Shown here: piece after piece, positions 7,361-15,627 of the stretch
Layout of the letters: every line of letters begins with the position of its first letter
Numbering within the stretch: position 1 is the stretch's first letter
Source of the DNA: JBFELU01 sp041551965
GTDB taxonomy: Bacteria; Actinomycetota; Acidimicrobiia; Spongiisociales; UBA11373
Direction: 5' to 3'
NCBI GenBank assembly: GCA_041551965.1
Contig: JBFELU010000012.1
Coordinates: 1 to 49,457 of the forward strand
DNA length: 49,457 bases
Notes under the pieces: generated by a model
What the model was told of the DNA's origin: nothing
Database searches by the model: none
The model's input: the letters and a program-made list of their open reading frames with translations, nothing else
Position numbers and translations under genes: made by a program

Positions 7361-8145
7361 ACCACACCTCGAGTGATGCGAAGGGGAAGCCGCCACGGCG
7401 GCTTCCCCTTCTGCTTCGCCTCGCCGCGGTGACGGCGGCCGTCGGTCTCGCCGTCGGCCTCACCGGCTTCGGCCTTCTCGCCTGGGGATACGGCGACGCC
7501 GGCGAATCGGTCGTCACGAGCCCACCCCGGGAGTTTCGACCCGGCCCGGTCACGGCTCCGCTCGATCCCGTCCCGCCCTCCTATGGCGATTCGGACCCCA
7601 CCGTGCCGGACTCCGTCCCGACGACCGTCTTCGGCGAGATCACGATCCGATCCGGCGATGCCGACGACGTGCTCACGGGGGACGCGGAAACCCGCCCGGT
7701 TCGCCTCATCATCGACTCGATCGGCGTGGATGCCCCGATCGACGGCGTCGGATACGCGGGGGGCGAAATGGAAGTCCCGGCCAGCGCCGGCGTCGTCGGC
7801 TGGTACGAACACGGACCCGCCCCGGGGCAGACCGGGTCGTCCGTGCTCGCCGCCCACGTCGATTGGGGCGGCCGTCGCGGTGTCTTCTTCGAACTCCGGA
7901 ACCTCTCCCCGGGAGCGATCATCATCGTCGAATTCGAGGACGGCTCTTCTCGCCTCTTCCAGGCCGTCTCGCTCACCTCCTACGGGAAGACCGACCTCCC
8001 CACCGATCAGATCTTCACCCGGGCCGGTCCGGCGGTGCTCACCCTGATCACCTGTGGCGGTCCGTTCAATCCGTCTCTCAACTCCTATCGGGACAACGTC
8101 GTCGCGCTGGCCGCCGAGTTGGAGCGCCCCGGCATCATCGAGTGA
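7357..8145 (+). CDS. class F-type sortase
   Basis: A 262-residue membrane-anchored transpeptidase. A basic N-terminus (KGKPPRR) is followed by one transmembrane helix at about residues 16-44, a Pro-rich linker, and the sortase barrel from about 113. The catalytic triad is visible: His167 (LAAHVD), Cys233 (LTLITCGG) and Arg245 (SYRDN). The LITCGGPFN form is typical of actinobacterial class E/F enzymes. Start ATG 7357 overlaps the DUF4397 stop (ATGA). A strong hairpin lies over the first codons (7380-7411), which may lower its expression relative to the substrate gene. Confidence 0.9.
   Translation: MNHTSSDAKGKPPRRLPLLLRLAAVTAAVGLAVGLTGFGLLAWGYGDAGESVVTSPPREFRPGPVTAPLDPVPPSYGDSDPTVPDSVPTTVFGEITIRSGDADDVLTGDAETRPVRLIIDSIGVDAPIDGVGYAGGEMEVPASAGVVGWYEHGPAPGQTGSSVLAAHVDWGGRRGVFFELRNLSPGAIIIVEFEDGSSRLFQAVSLTSYGKTDLPTDQIFTRAGPAVLTLITCGGPFNPSLNSYRDNVVALAAELERPGIIE
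7380..7411 (+). terminator. 15-bp perfect hairpin inside the sortase 5' coding region
   Basis: GAAGGGGAAGCCGCC (7380-7394) pairs perfectly with 7397-7411 across a 2-base loop, and TGCTTCGCC follows. It begins 20 bp after the DUF4397 stop and lies within sortase codons 8-19. There is no T-run, as is usual for terminator-like hairpins in GC-rich actinomycetes. It could attenuate read-through, stabilise the upstream mRNA, or hinder sortase translation. The structure is certain; the role is inferred. Confidence 0.6.
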
Positions 8146-8258
8146 ACCCGGTTGGGGGGCCCGGGATCAGGCGCCGTCGGTCGCGGCCGCTCGACGACGG
8201 ACCTTCTTCGAAAGGGCAATCGCCTCAACTGCTCGAGATACGCGCCGATGTTCCATCA

Positions 8259-9257
8259 ATGGCAATGATGTTGTCGCGGTCGAAAACCGAGCCGGTCTCG
8301 ACGCCACCGGCAGCTCGGCCGAGCGCCAGCGCCCTGCGAGACCTCGCCGCCGTTGCGCTGTTCGTATGGCTGTCGGCGTGGGTCGTCCACGCCCTCGATC
8401 TCCCCGAAGCGCTCGCGGGCTGGAACCAATCCCACGAGCAGTGGGCGGTCGACGAGGTCACCCTGATCTCGGTGTGCGCCGTCGCCGCGTTGGGCTTCTT
8501 CTCTTGGCGAAGGTGGCGTGAGTCTCAGCGGGTGATCACCCGCTACGAGGCGACACTGCAACGGCTGCGCACCACCGAAGGGCAGGTGGCCCTCAAAGAT
8601 CACCTCATCAACACGGTCTCCCACGAGCTCAAGACGCCGTTGACCGCCGTCATCGGGTACGCCCAGCTCCTGGGCAACGACCGGGTCGATCCGGACGAGC
8701 GAAAAGCGATGGTGGATCGGATCATCGCCGAGGGATGGGACCTCACCAACATCGTCGAGGATCTGCTCACCCGGGCCCAAGCCGAATCCGAGAATCTCAG
8801 TGTGGCGAGTGTTCCGGTGTTCCTGGCGGCGCAGGCGGCCCAGGTCACCGAGACGCTCAACCCCGGCGATCGCGAAAGAGTGCGGATCCTCACTCAGGAG
8901 CCGGTGAGGGCCGTTGCCGATCCGGCGCGCGTCCGTCAGATCGTTCGCAATCTCCTGTCGAACGCCATTCGCTATGGGGGTCCCCACATCGCAGTCGAGG
9001 CCGAGGAGCGAAGCGGGTTGGCCCGCTTGAGGGTGCTCGATGATGGCTCGGGCGTGCCGCCCGGGGACCGCGATCTGATCTTCAACCCCTACCACCGGGC
9101 CCACAACGGCAATCAGACCCCGGGAAGCATCGGCCTCGGGCTCTCGATCTCGCGGGAACTGGCGCAACGGATGGGCGGTGATCTCACCTACCAACGAAGG
9201 CGCGGCCACTCCGTCTTCGAGTTGAGCCTCCCCCTCGCCGCCAAACGCGACACCTAG
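8259..9257 (+). CDS. membrane sensor histidine kinase
   Basis: A 332-residue protein. Two transmembrane segments are predicted at about residues 28-46 and 66-82, with a short extracytoplasmic loop and no recognisable sensor domain. The HisKA domain has the phospho-acceptor His122 in TVSHELKTPLTAVIGYAQLL. The ATPase domain shows the N box RNLLSNAIRYGG, the G1 box LDDGSGVPP and the G2 box GSIGLGLSISRELAQRMGG. No response regulator lies nearby, so this is an orphan kinase in this window. Several ATG codons cluster at the start (8259, 8265, 8268). It overlaps the convergent dehydratase gene by 4 bp. Confidence 0.88.
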   Translation: MAMMLSRSKTEPVSTPPAARPSASALRDLAAVALFVWLSAWVVHALDLPEALAGWNQSHEQWAVDEVTLISVCAVAALGFFSWRRWRESQRVITRYEATLQRLRTTEGQVALKDHLINTVSHELKTPLTAVIGYAQLLGNDRVDPDERKAMVDRIIAEGWDLTNIVEDLLTRAQAESENLSVASVPVFLAAQAAQVTETLNPGDRERVRILTQEPVRAVADPARVRQIVRNLLSNAIRYGGPHIAVEAEERSGLARLRVLDDGSGVPPGDRDLIFNPYHRAHNGNQTPGSIGLGLSISRELAQRMGGDLTYQRRRGHSVFELSLPLAAKRDT

Positions 9258-10222
9258 CGGTCGCCGACCAGCTCGACGAACCGCTCGACCCCGATATTGC
9301 CTCCCGACAGGGTGACGCCGACCCGCATGCCCGTTGCATCGATACGGCCGGCCATGATCGCCGCCAGACCACTGGCGCCGCTTGGCTCGAGGACCACGTT
9401 CAGACGCTCGAAGACGAACCGCATCGTGTCGAGGATCTCTTCGTCCGACACGAGAACCACATCATCGACCCTCTCCCGGATCACGGCGAAGGTGTGCTCA
9501 CCGGGTGAGGTGGTCTGCTGGCCGTCGGCGATGGTGCGCGGAGTGGGGATCGTGACGATGCGATCTTCGAGGAGCGATCGACGGACGTCGTCGCCCGCCT
9601 CCGGCTCCACCCCGATCACGGTGACCGGTGGTCCCTGGACCTTGGCGACGGTGGCACAACCCGAGATCAGCCCGCCGCCACCGACGCACACGACCAGGAG
9701 GTCCAGGGGGCCCGCCTGCTCGAAGAGTTCGAGTGCCACCGTGCCCTGGCCGGCGATGACGTTCCAGTGATTGAACGGTGGAACGAGCGTCATGCCGCGC
9801 TCGGCGGCGAGGTCCTGCCCGAGGGCGGTCCGTTCCTCGGCGTAGCGGTCGTAGGTGACGATCTCGGCGCCGTAACCCCGGGTCGCCTTCATCTTCAGCT
9901 CCGGTGCGTCCTCCGGCATCAAGATCACCGCGGGCACGCCGTGGAGCGCGGCGGCCAGGGCCACCGCCTGGGCGTGATTTCCCGAGGAGTAGGTGGCGAC
10001 TCCCCGTTCCCGCTCGTCGTCCGACAGCGAGGCGATGGCGTTGAAGGCACCCCGGAACTTGAACGAGCCGGTGCGCTGGAAGCACTCGGCCTTGAGGAAC
10101 AGCGCACCGCCGGTCTCCCGATCCAAGGCGCGGCTGGTGAGCACCGGGGTGCGATGGGCGACACCGAGGAGGCGGTCGGCCGCCGCCCGGACGTCGGTGA
10201 GCGTCACCAGGGGTTCTCCCAT
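9254..10222 (-). CDS. threonine ammonia-lyase / serine racemase-like PLP enzyme
   Basis: A 322-residue fold-type II PLP enzyme. The Schiff-base Lys55 sits in GSFKFRGAFNA, the substrate loop is SSGNHAQAVALAA, and the phosphate-binding glycine loop is VGGGGLISG. There is no C-terminal ACT regulatory domain, so it is of the short catabolic (TdcB-like) or racemase type rather than biosynthetic IlvA. It probably deaminates threonine to 2-oxobutanoate or acts on serine. The chosen ATG 10222 gives the usual family N-terminus; the frame is open 45 bp further upstream. Confidence 0.88.
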   Translation of the reverse strand: MGEPLVTLTDVRAAADRLLGVAHRTPVLTSRALDRETGGALFLKAECFQRTGSFKFRGAFNAIASLSDDERERGVATYSSGNHAQAVALAAALHGVPAVILMPEDAPELKMKATRGYGAEIVTYDRYAEERTALGQDLAAERGMTLVPPFNHWNVIAGQGTVALELFEQAGPLDLLVVCVGGGGLISGCATVAKVQGPPVTVIGVEPEAGDDVRRSLLEDRIVTIPTPRTIADGQQTTSPGEHTFAVIRERVDDVVLVSDEEILDTMRFVFERLNVVLEPSGASGLAAIMAGRIDATGMRVGVTLSGGNIGVERFVELVGDR

Positions 10223-10293
10223 GACGGGCCAATCTACTTCCGGGCTTCGGTCGTGGGTGGAGAGCAACGGTCGGCACCGGCTAGCCTCGCCTA

Positions 10294-10974
10294 ATGCACC
10301 GCCCCTGGAAGCTCGAAGGTCACGAGCGGATCCGGCTCGGCAAGATGCATCACCCGGTGCGCGGCTTCCTGCACGGAACCGCTGCGGTGTTGTCGGTCGT
10401 CGGGGCCGTGCTGCTCACAGTGGTCCCCGTCGAGAACACCGCGTGGCAGCGTCTCTCGCTGCTGGCCTTCGGGTTGAGCCTGGTGGCGCTCTACTCGGTG
10501 AGCGCCCTCTATCACTCGGTGCCGTGGCGGGCGATGTGGAAACGCCGGATGCAGCGCCTCGACCACACGATGATTCATGTGCTGGTCGCCGGCACCTACA
10601 CGCCGATCGCCTTCATCGTCCTCGACGGCTGGCTGCGGTGGGCCACCCTCGGGGTCCAGTGGGGGATCGTGTTGTGGGGTGCGATCCAGCAGTTTGCCAT
10701 TCGTCAACCGTCCCAGGTGCTGTCGATCGCCTTGCAGACCACCCAGGGCTGGTTCGCCCTGGCCCTCCTGTGGCCGCTGGCATCGCGGCTGCCGTGGACC
10801 GCCATCCTCCTCATCACCCTCGGCGGTGTCTTCTACACCGTCGGCATGGTGTTGATGGTCATCGGACGGCCCCGCCTGTGGCCTCAGATCTTCTCGTCGC
10901 ACGAGGTGTTCCACGTCTTGGTGGTGGCCGGCAGCAGCGTCCACTTTGCCGCCGTGGCCGGATACATGACCTGA
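10294..10974 (+). CDS. hemolysin III / PAQR-family membrane protein
   Basis: A 226-residue protein with seven predicted membrane helices. It carries the family's His and Asp signatures: SALYHSVPW, LDHTMIHVLVAGTYTPI and HEVFHVLVVAGSSVHF, which bind zinc in PAQR-type hydrolases. Bacterial members (YqfA, YplQ, hemolysin III) are inner-membrane proteins with poorly defined roles in membrane lipid homeostasis. Cytolytic activity should not be assumed from the name. It is divergent from the dehydratase gene with about 70 bp between. Confidence 0.92.
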   Translation: MHRPWKLEGHERIRLGKMHHPVRGFLHGTAAVLSVVGAVLLTVVPVENTAWQRLSLLAFGLSLVALYSVSALYHSVPWRAMWKRRMQRLDHTMIHVLVAGTYTPIAFIVLDGWLRWATLGVQWGIVLWGAIQQFAIRQPSQVLSIALQTTQGWFALALLWPLASRLPWTAILLITLGGVFYTVGMVLMVIGRPRLWPQIFSSHEVFHVLVVAGSSVHFAAVAGYMT

Positions 10975-11098
10975 CACCGACAGAGCTCGGGATTTCGCGG
11001 AGAGGTCGGCGGGCGCGGTGCGGAGGGACCCTCGTGGGCAATCGTGCTCCGGCGACGCGTCTCCACCTCCGACTCCGAAGACCGCATACTCTTTCGCC

Positions 11099-12907
11099 AT
11101 GCTGCGGTTCGGAATCAGCGGGTTGCCTCCCGAAGACGGCGACGATGAGGTCTTTCTCGACGACCTGGTCGCGCAGGGACGGCGAGCCTACGAGTTGGCG
11201 TTCGTGCACGGGTTCCCTTGGAAGGAACCCCGTTGCGAGCGGTTTGGGGCCCTGGCCGCCGAACGGGACCTGACCCTGTCGATCCACGCCCCTTATTTCG
11301 CCATTCTGACGAGTGACGAGCCCGAGAAGGCGGTGCGGACTCGGGCCGCCCTGGAGCACACCATGAAGCTCGGTCGACTGCTGAGGGCTCGGACCGTAGT
11401 GGCTCACACCGGCTACGCGGCGGGGCGATCCGCCGAGGAACTCCACGATGTTGCCGCCCAAGGGCTCGAGTCGATCGCCCCCAAGGTCCGCCACCTCGGG
11501 GTCACCCTCGGCTTGGAGACGAGCGGGACCGAGCGATCGTTCGGCACGCTCGGCGACATCGCTCTGTTGGCCGAGCGGTTCTCGTTCGTGCGCCCGGTCG
11601 TCGATTGGGCGCACGTGCATGCCATGTCGGGCGGGGCCCTCACGACGCGGGATGCGTTCGGAGCGGTCATCCAGTTCCTGCGAGAGCACTTCTCGGGATG
11701 GGCGATCGACCCGTTGCAGTGTCAGTTCACCGACAACCGGTTCGGGCGGAAAGGGGAGATCAAGCACGTCCCCTACGGCGAAGGGACCCTGAGGGTGGGC
11801 CCGCTCATCGAGGCCGCCGTCGAGTCGGGTATGCGACTGGTGCTCATCTCCGAGGCCCACGACATCGCCAGTCACCGGCTCATCCAGGAGGAGGCCGAGG
11901 CGGCCTTGCGGCAGACCCGCCTACCGGCGCCGGTCGGAGGCACCCGCTCGCTCGGGTCGGGTGAGGTCGCCTTCCCCGACGAAGTGTCGGTTGTCGCCGA
12001 CGGGAGCGCCCACGTGACGGTTGGCCTCGACCGGCCGCTTCGAATCGGAAACCTCGACAAGGTCTTCTTCCCTCGGGACGGATACACCAAGGGCGACCTG
12101 CTCCAGTACTACACCTCGATCTCTGCGCTGCTCCTTCCCCATCTCGCCGACAGGGCGATCGTGATGGCCCGGTTCCCCGACGGAGCCGAAGGCGACTTCT
12201 TCTACGAGAAGCAGGCACCGGCCCACCGACCCGATTGGCTCCCCACGGCGCCACTGTGGTCGGAGCATCGGGGGGATTCAATCCGCTTCGTCACGGCTCC
12301 TGACGTCGAGTCGCTGCTGTGGATCGTGAACCTCGGAGCCATCGAGATCCATCCCTGGCTGAGCCGGGTCACCGCCGCCGATCTCCCTGACTTTGCCGTG
12401 TTCGATCTCGACCCGGCCGAGGGGGCCGGCTGGGAGGACGTGGCGGCCGTCGCCGAGATGGTCCGGGTGGCGCTGGAACGCCTCGGGCTCGAGGGGTACC
12501 CGAAGACGTCCGGTGCCACGGGCTTGCACATCTACGTTCCTCTGGAACCCGGCGCCGGATACACCCGGGTCCGCCGGTTCGTGGAGGCGGTGGGGAGGAT
12601 GATCGTGGCCGCCGCCCCCGAGATCGCCACCATGGAGTGGGACATCCCCAAACGGCGGGGCAAGGTCTTCCTCGATCACAACCAGAACGTGGGCGGCAAG
12701 ACGATCGCCTCGGTGTACTCGGTCCGGCCCCTCCCCGGTGCCCCCGTCTCTGCGCCCCTGCTGTGGGATGAGGTGGGTGAGGTCGACCCGGATGCCTTCA
12801 CCATCGCCACGGTGTTCGACCGGATCGCTCGCTATGGGGACCTGTTCGCTCCGGTGCTCGAGGGCGGCCAGCGACTCGATGCCGCCGAGCAGGGGTTGGG
12901 CCTCTAG
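11099..12907 (+). CDS. fusion: AP-endonuclease IV-like TIM barrel + LigD-type polymerase
   Basis: A 602-residue protein with two DNA-repair modules. Residues 1-270 form an endonuclease IV/xylose-isomerase-like TIM barrel. Probable metal ligands are His63 (SIHAPYF), His103 (VVAHTGY), Glu140 (GLETSG), Asp169 and His172 (VVDWAHVHAMSG), His223 and Glu252. The position of Nfo His216 appears to be Gln209, so the metal site is slightly changed. Residues 305-595 form a LigD primase-polymerase domain: LDKVFFPRDGYTKGDLLQYY, the catalytic Asp pair in VFDLDP (436, 438), SGATGLHIYVPL, and a third Asp526 in VFLDHNQN. No ligase or 3'-phosphoesterase domain is present, and no Ku gene is nearby. The fusion implies coupled AP-site incision and gap filling. 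Confidence 0.9.
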   Translation: MLRFGISGLPPEDGDDEVFLDDLVAQGRRAYELAFVHGFPWKEPRCERFGALAAERDLTLSIHAPYFAILTSDEPEKAVRTRAALEHTMKLGRLLRARTVVAHTGYAAGRSAEELHDVAAQGLESIAPKVRHLGVTLGLETSGTERSFGTLGDIALLAERFSFVRPVVDWAHVHAMSGGALTTRDAFGAVIQFLREHFSGWAIDPLQCQFTDNRFGRKGEIKHVPYGEGTLRVGPLIEAAVESGMRLVLISEAHDIASHRLIQEEAEAALRQTRLPAPVGGTRSLGSGEVAFPDEVSVVADGSAHVTVGLDRPLRIGNLDKVFFPRDGYTKGDLLQYYTSISALLLPHLADRAIVMARFPDGAEGDFFYEKQAPAHRPDWLPTAPLWSEHRGDSIRFVTAPDVESLLWIVNLGAIEIHPWLSRVTAADLPDFAVFDLDPAEGAGWEDVAAVAEMVRVALERLGLEGYPKTSGATGLHIYVPLEPGAGYTRVRRFVEAVGRMIVAAAPEIATMEWDIPKRRGKVFLDHNQNVGGKTIASVYSVRPLPGAPVSAPLLWDEVGEVDPDAFTIATVFDRIARYGDLFAPVLEGGQRLDAAEQGLGL

Positions 12908-13740
12908 CCGGGTGGCGATCCCGGGTTGGAGCCGACCGCGGCCGGCATCCCCGCCGTCGACCAGTCGCTCCACGAGCCCGGATACAGCGTCGGCTCGGGC
13001 AGGCCGGCCACCGCCATGGCCAGGGCGTTGTGACAGGCGGTGACGCCGCTCCCGCAGTAGAGGACGGGGGGCTCGGGGGTCGCCAAGCGGGCCGCCAGCG
13101 CCTCGGGGGACAGGAAGCGCTCGTCCGGCCCCAGGTTCTCCTCGTACGGGCGGCTGTGGGCCGTGGGGATGTGCCCGGCGACCGGATCGACCGGTTCCTC
13201 TTCACCCCGGTATCGCTCCGGTGCCCTGGCGTCGAAGAGCTCGACGGAGCCGAGGTTTGTCGCGAGACGGTCGCGATCGATCGTCCGGGTCGGCGATTCA
13301 CCGACCGTCATCTCGGCCATGGGATGGCCGGGCACGTCGGTCGTGAGAGGAAGACCAGCGTCAAGCCAGGCAGTCAGGCCTCCGTTGAGCACCTGCACCT
13401 CAGTATGTCCGATCCAGCGGAGCATCCACCACAACCGGGCGGCGACCGCCCCGCCCCCGTCGTCGTAGGCGACGATGCGGTGATCGTCGCCGAATCCCAG
13501 CGACGCCATCGTGGAGGCGAAGGCCGCCGGTGCCGGAAGGGGGTGCCTTCCCGGGCCGGACGAAGCGCTCAGGTGGTGCTCGAGGTGGACGTGGATCGCA
13601 CCGGGGAGGTGGCCGGCCTCGTAGTCGGCCCGGCCCCGATCCGGCTCGTCGAGGTACCAGCGGGTGTCGGCGATCCGTGCCGAAGGGTCGCCCACCAGTT
13701 CGGCCAGATCCATGGCCTCGATGAGAGGGCCGTCAGGCAC
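12904..13740 (-). CDS. thiosulfate/3-mercaptopyruvate sulfurtransferase (tandem rhodanese)
   Basis: A 278-residue protein of two rhodanese domains. The inactive N-terminal one has ADTRWYLDEPDRGRADYEAG followed by HLPGA. The active C-terminal one has the catalytic Cys229 in VLYCGSGVTACHN, a loop closer to mercaptopyruvate sulfurtransferases than to classic rhodanese (CRxGxR). It transfers sulfane sulfur to cyanide, thiols or proteins in the cytoplasm. The GTG start overlaps the upstream gene's stop by 8 bp, implying coupling. It converges with the fusion polymerase gene, with stops overlapping by 4 bp. Confidence 0.9.
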   Translation of the reverse strand: MPDGPLIEAMDLAELVGDPSARIADTRWYLDEPDRGRADYEAGHLPGAIHVHLEHHLSASSGPGRHPLPAPAAFASTMASLGFGDDHRIVAYDDGGGAVAARLWWMLRWIGHTEVQVLNGGLTAWLDAGLPLTTDVPGHPMAEMTVGESPTRTIDRDRLATNLGSVELFDARAPERYRGEEEPVDPVAGHIPTAHSRPYEENLGPDERFLSPEALAARLATPEPPVLYCGSGVTACHNALAMAVAGLPEPTLYPGSWSDWSTAGMPAAVGSNPGSPPG

Positions 13741-14260
13741 GAGGTTCGGTGATGGGGAGCTGCTGCGGCACCAGGGAGCCGGGGGCGGCCGCCGCTTCCC
13801 AGGGCCGGGCAAGCACATGCCAGGCCAACGCCAAGGGCAGGACCGGCACCGCCACGTCGGTGTGAACCCGAAGCCGGTTGTAGGAGAGAAGGGTTCCGGC
13901 GAGGCGCCCCACGGGCTCGTTGCCGACACGCAAGGTCCAGCGGCGGGGCATCACGTCGGAGGTCAGCCCGTATCCGAAGGTCGCGCTGGTGAGATCCCAG
14001 GCACGGCCCCACCACGACCGGCGGGTGATCCGGCCCCGCTCGACTTCGGCTTCCAAGGCCACGACGGTGCCCCATCCCCGGGGCTCCAACTCGAAGGTGC
14101 GGCCGTCGGCCAGGGTGAGTGTCGAGGTGTGACGGCGCGGGAATCGCCTCAGGAAGGCGACCTGCTCGTCGCCCTGAGCGAGGACCCACTCGTTCGAGAG
14201 CGGGTAGCTCAGAAAGCGACACTCCCCGGAGAGCATGGGCAGGGGACGGCGCGGTTCCAT
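13733..14260 (-). CDS. hypothetical protein, beta-rich
   Basis: A 175-residue soluble protein with alternating hydrophobic beta strands (TSTLTLADGRTFEL, GTVVALEAEVERG, RWTLRVGNEPVGRLAG) and one hydrophobic C-terminal stretch (VAVPVLPLALAWHVLA). The pattern loosely resembles LURP-one/scramblase-type barrels, but the match is too weak to assign. It overlaps the rhodanese gene and starts 11 bp before the DUF454 gene stop region, so all three probably share a transcript. Function unknown. Confidence 0.6.
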   Translation of the reverse strand: MEPRRPLPMLSGECRFLSYPLSNEWVLAQGDEQVAFLRRFPRRHTSTLTLADGRTFELEPRGWGTVVALEAEVERGRITRRSWWGRAWDLTSATFGYGLTSDVMPRRWTLRVGNEPVGRLAGTLLSYNRLRVHTDVAVPVLPLALAWHVLARPWEAAAAPGSLVPQQLPITEPRA

Positions 14261-14270
14261 GGCGCGGAGG

Positions 14271-14675
14271 CTAGCGAGGGGCGGTGGGCAGCCGGAGCAC
14301 GAACGCGATGGCTCCGACGCCGACGACGGCGACCAGGGCTTGCAGCGCCGGGTGGGACACCACTGCGAAGATCGAGTAGCTGAACGCGGCCGCCATCATG
14401 ACCACCGCGATCACCTTGGTGCTGAGGGGGAGGCCCTTGCCGGTCTCGAAGTCGGCGATCAGCCGCCCAAAACGGGGGTGGGTGGTGAGCCAGCGGTGGA
14501 GGCGGGTCGAGGAGCGCCCGAAAAAGAAGGCCGCCAGCAGCAGCGGGCCGGTGGTCGGTATGAGCGGGAGGAACAACCCGATCGCGCCCAAGCCGAGGAA
14601 GAACACGCCGGCGACCAGGTAGAACGGCCGCAGCCAGCGAGGGGGCGCGGATTCGGGAGCCTGTTGCATCTCCAT
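14271..14675 (-). CDS. DUF454 (YbaN-like) inner-membrane protein
   Basis: A 134-residue protein with the DUF454 hallmarks: GLGAIGLFLPLIPTTGPLLL in the first half, then the soluble segment RSSTRLHRWLTTHPRFG and GKGLPLSTKV, then two more membrane helices. YbaN-type proteins are small integral membrane proteins of unknown role. The ATG at 14675 fits the family length; the open frame extends 105 bp upstream over the 5'-exonuclease start. It is first in the minus-strand run DUF454 - unknown - sulfurtransferase. Confidence 0.85.
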   Translation of the reverse strand: MEMQQAPESAPPRWLRPFYLVAGVFFLGLGAIGLFLPLIPTTGPLLLAAFFFGRSSTRLHRWLTTHPRFGRLIADFETGKGLPLSTKVIAVVMMAAAFSYSIFAVVSHPALQALVAVVGVGAIAFVLRLPTAPR

Positions 14676-14754
14676 CGAGCGTACCGAGGGTCGATTCCGA
14701 CACCGATTCGGAACGGCCCGGGTCGGGGTGACAGCCCCTCGGTACCATCCGCAC

Positions 14755-15621
14755 ATGAGGCTCCATCTCCTCGACGGCACCTATGAACTGTTCCGTGCCT
14801 ACTTCGGGGCGCCGCCCCGCAAGTCCCCCGACGGAGTCGAGATCGGAGCCGTCCACGGGTTGGTCGCTTCGACCCTGCGCTTGCTCGAAGAGGGCGTCAC
14901 CCACCTCGGTGCCGCCTTCGACAGCGAGATTCGATCATTCCGCAACGAACTGTTCCCCGGTTACAAGACCGAGGCCGGGGTTCCGACCGAACTGCTGGCC
15001 CAGTTCCCGCGGGCCGAGGAGGCCCTGCAGGCGATCGGAGTCGTCGTGTGGCCCATGGTGGAGTTCGAGGCCGACGATGCGATCGCCACGGCGGCCGCCA
15101 AATGGGCGGACGACGTCGATCAGATCGTGATGCTCACCCCCGACAAGGATCTGGCCCAGTGCATCGACGACGGTCACGTGGTCGGATTCGACCGGCGCAA
15201 AGGGGCCTTCATCGACGAGGACGGGGTCTGGGACAAGTTCGGCGTGGCTCCCGCCTCGATTCCCGATTACCTGGCGCTCGTGGGCGACAGCGCCGACGGG
15301 ATTCCCGGGTTGCGGGGCTGGGGTGCCAAGTCGTCATCGCTGACACTGGCGGAGTACCGCCACATCGAGTCGATCCCGCTCGACCCTGGTGAGTGGACGC
15401 CGGCCGTTCGGGGGAAGGAGCGGCTGGCCGATTCGCTCCGGACGGGAATGGACGACGTCCTCCTCTACCGGCAGCTTGCGACCCTCCGTCGCGACGTGCC
15501 TCTCACCGAGACGCTCGACGATCTCGCCTGGCGCGGAGTACCCCGGCGGCAATACGAAGACCTCTGCGACCGGTGGGGTTTCGGCGGCTTGCGGAATCGA
15601 CCCCACCGCTGGGCCGAATAG
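14755..15621 (+). CDS. stand-alone 5'-3' exonuclease / flap endonuclease
   Basis: A 288-residue protein equivalent to the N-terminal nuclease domain of DNA polymerase I without the polymerase. It shows LLDGTYELFRAYF (first metal Asp), YKTEAGVPTELLAQFPRAEE, EFEADDAIATAA, LTPDKDLAQCI (metal site) and a helix-hairpin-helix region GDSADGIPGLRGWGAKSS. The usual GIPGVPGIGxKTA helix is altered to GLRGWGAKSS. Such enzymes remove RNA primers and 5' flaps in the cytoplasm. Start ATG 14755 gives the typical N-terminus. Confidence 0.88.
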   Translation: MRLHLLDGTYELFRAYFGAPPRKSPDGVEIGAVHGLVASTLRLLEEGVTHLGAAFDSEIRSFRNELFPGYKTEAGVPTELLAQFPRAEEALQAIGVVVWPMVEFEADDAIATAAAKWADDVDQIVMLTPDKDLAQCIDDGHVVGFDRRKGAFIDEDGVWDKFGVAPASIPDYLALVGDSADGIPGLRGWGAKSSSLTLAEYRHIESIPLDPGEWTPAVRGKERLADSLRTGMDDVLLYRQLATLRRDVPLTETLDDLAWRGVPRRQYEDLCDRWGFGGLRNRPHRWAE

Positions 15622-15627
15622 CGGCTG

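Noticed and set aside
10294..10974. Toxin function for the hemolysin III protein
   Set aside because: The family name is historical. The protein is a seven-helix PAQR-type membrane protein with no sign of a cytolytic role.
11099..12907. Sequencing artefact joining two genes
   Set aside because: The linker (about 270-305) is in frame with normal codon use, and no stop or start signal separates the two domains.
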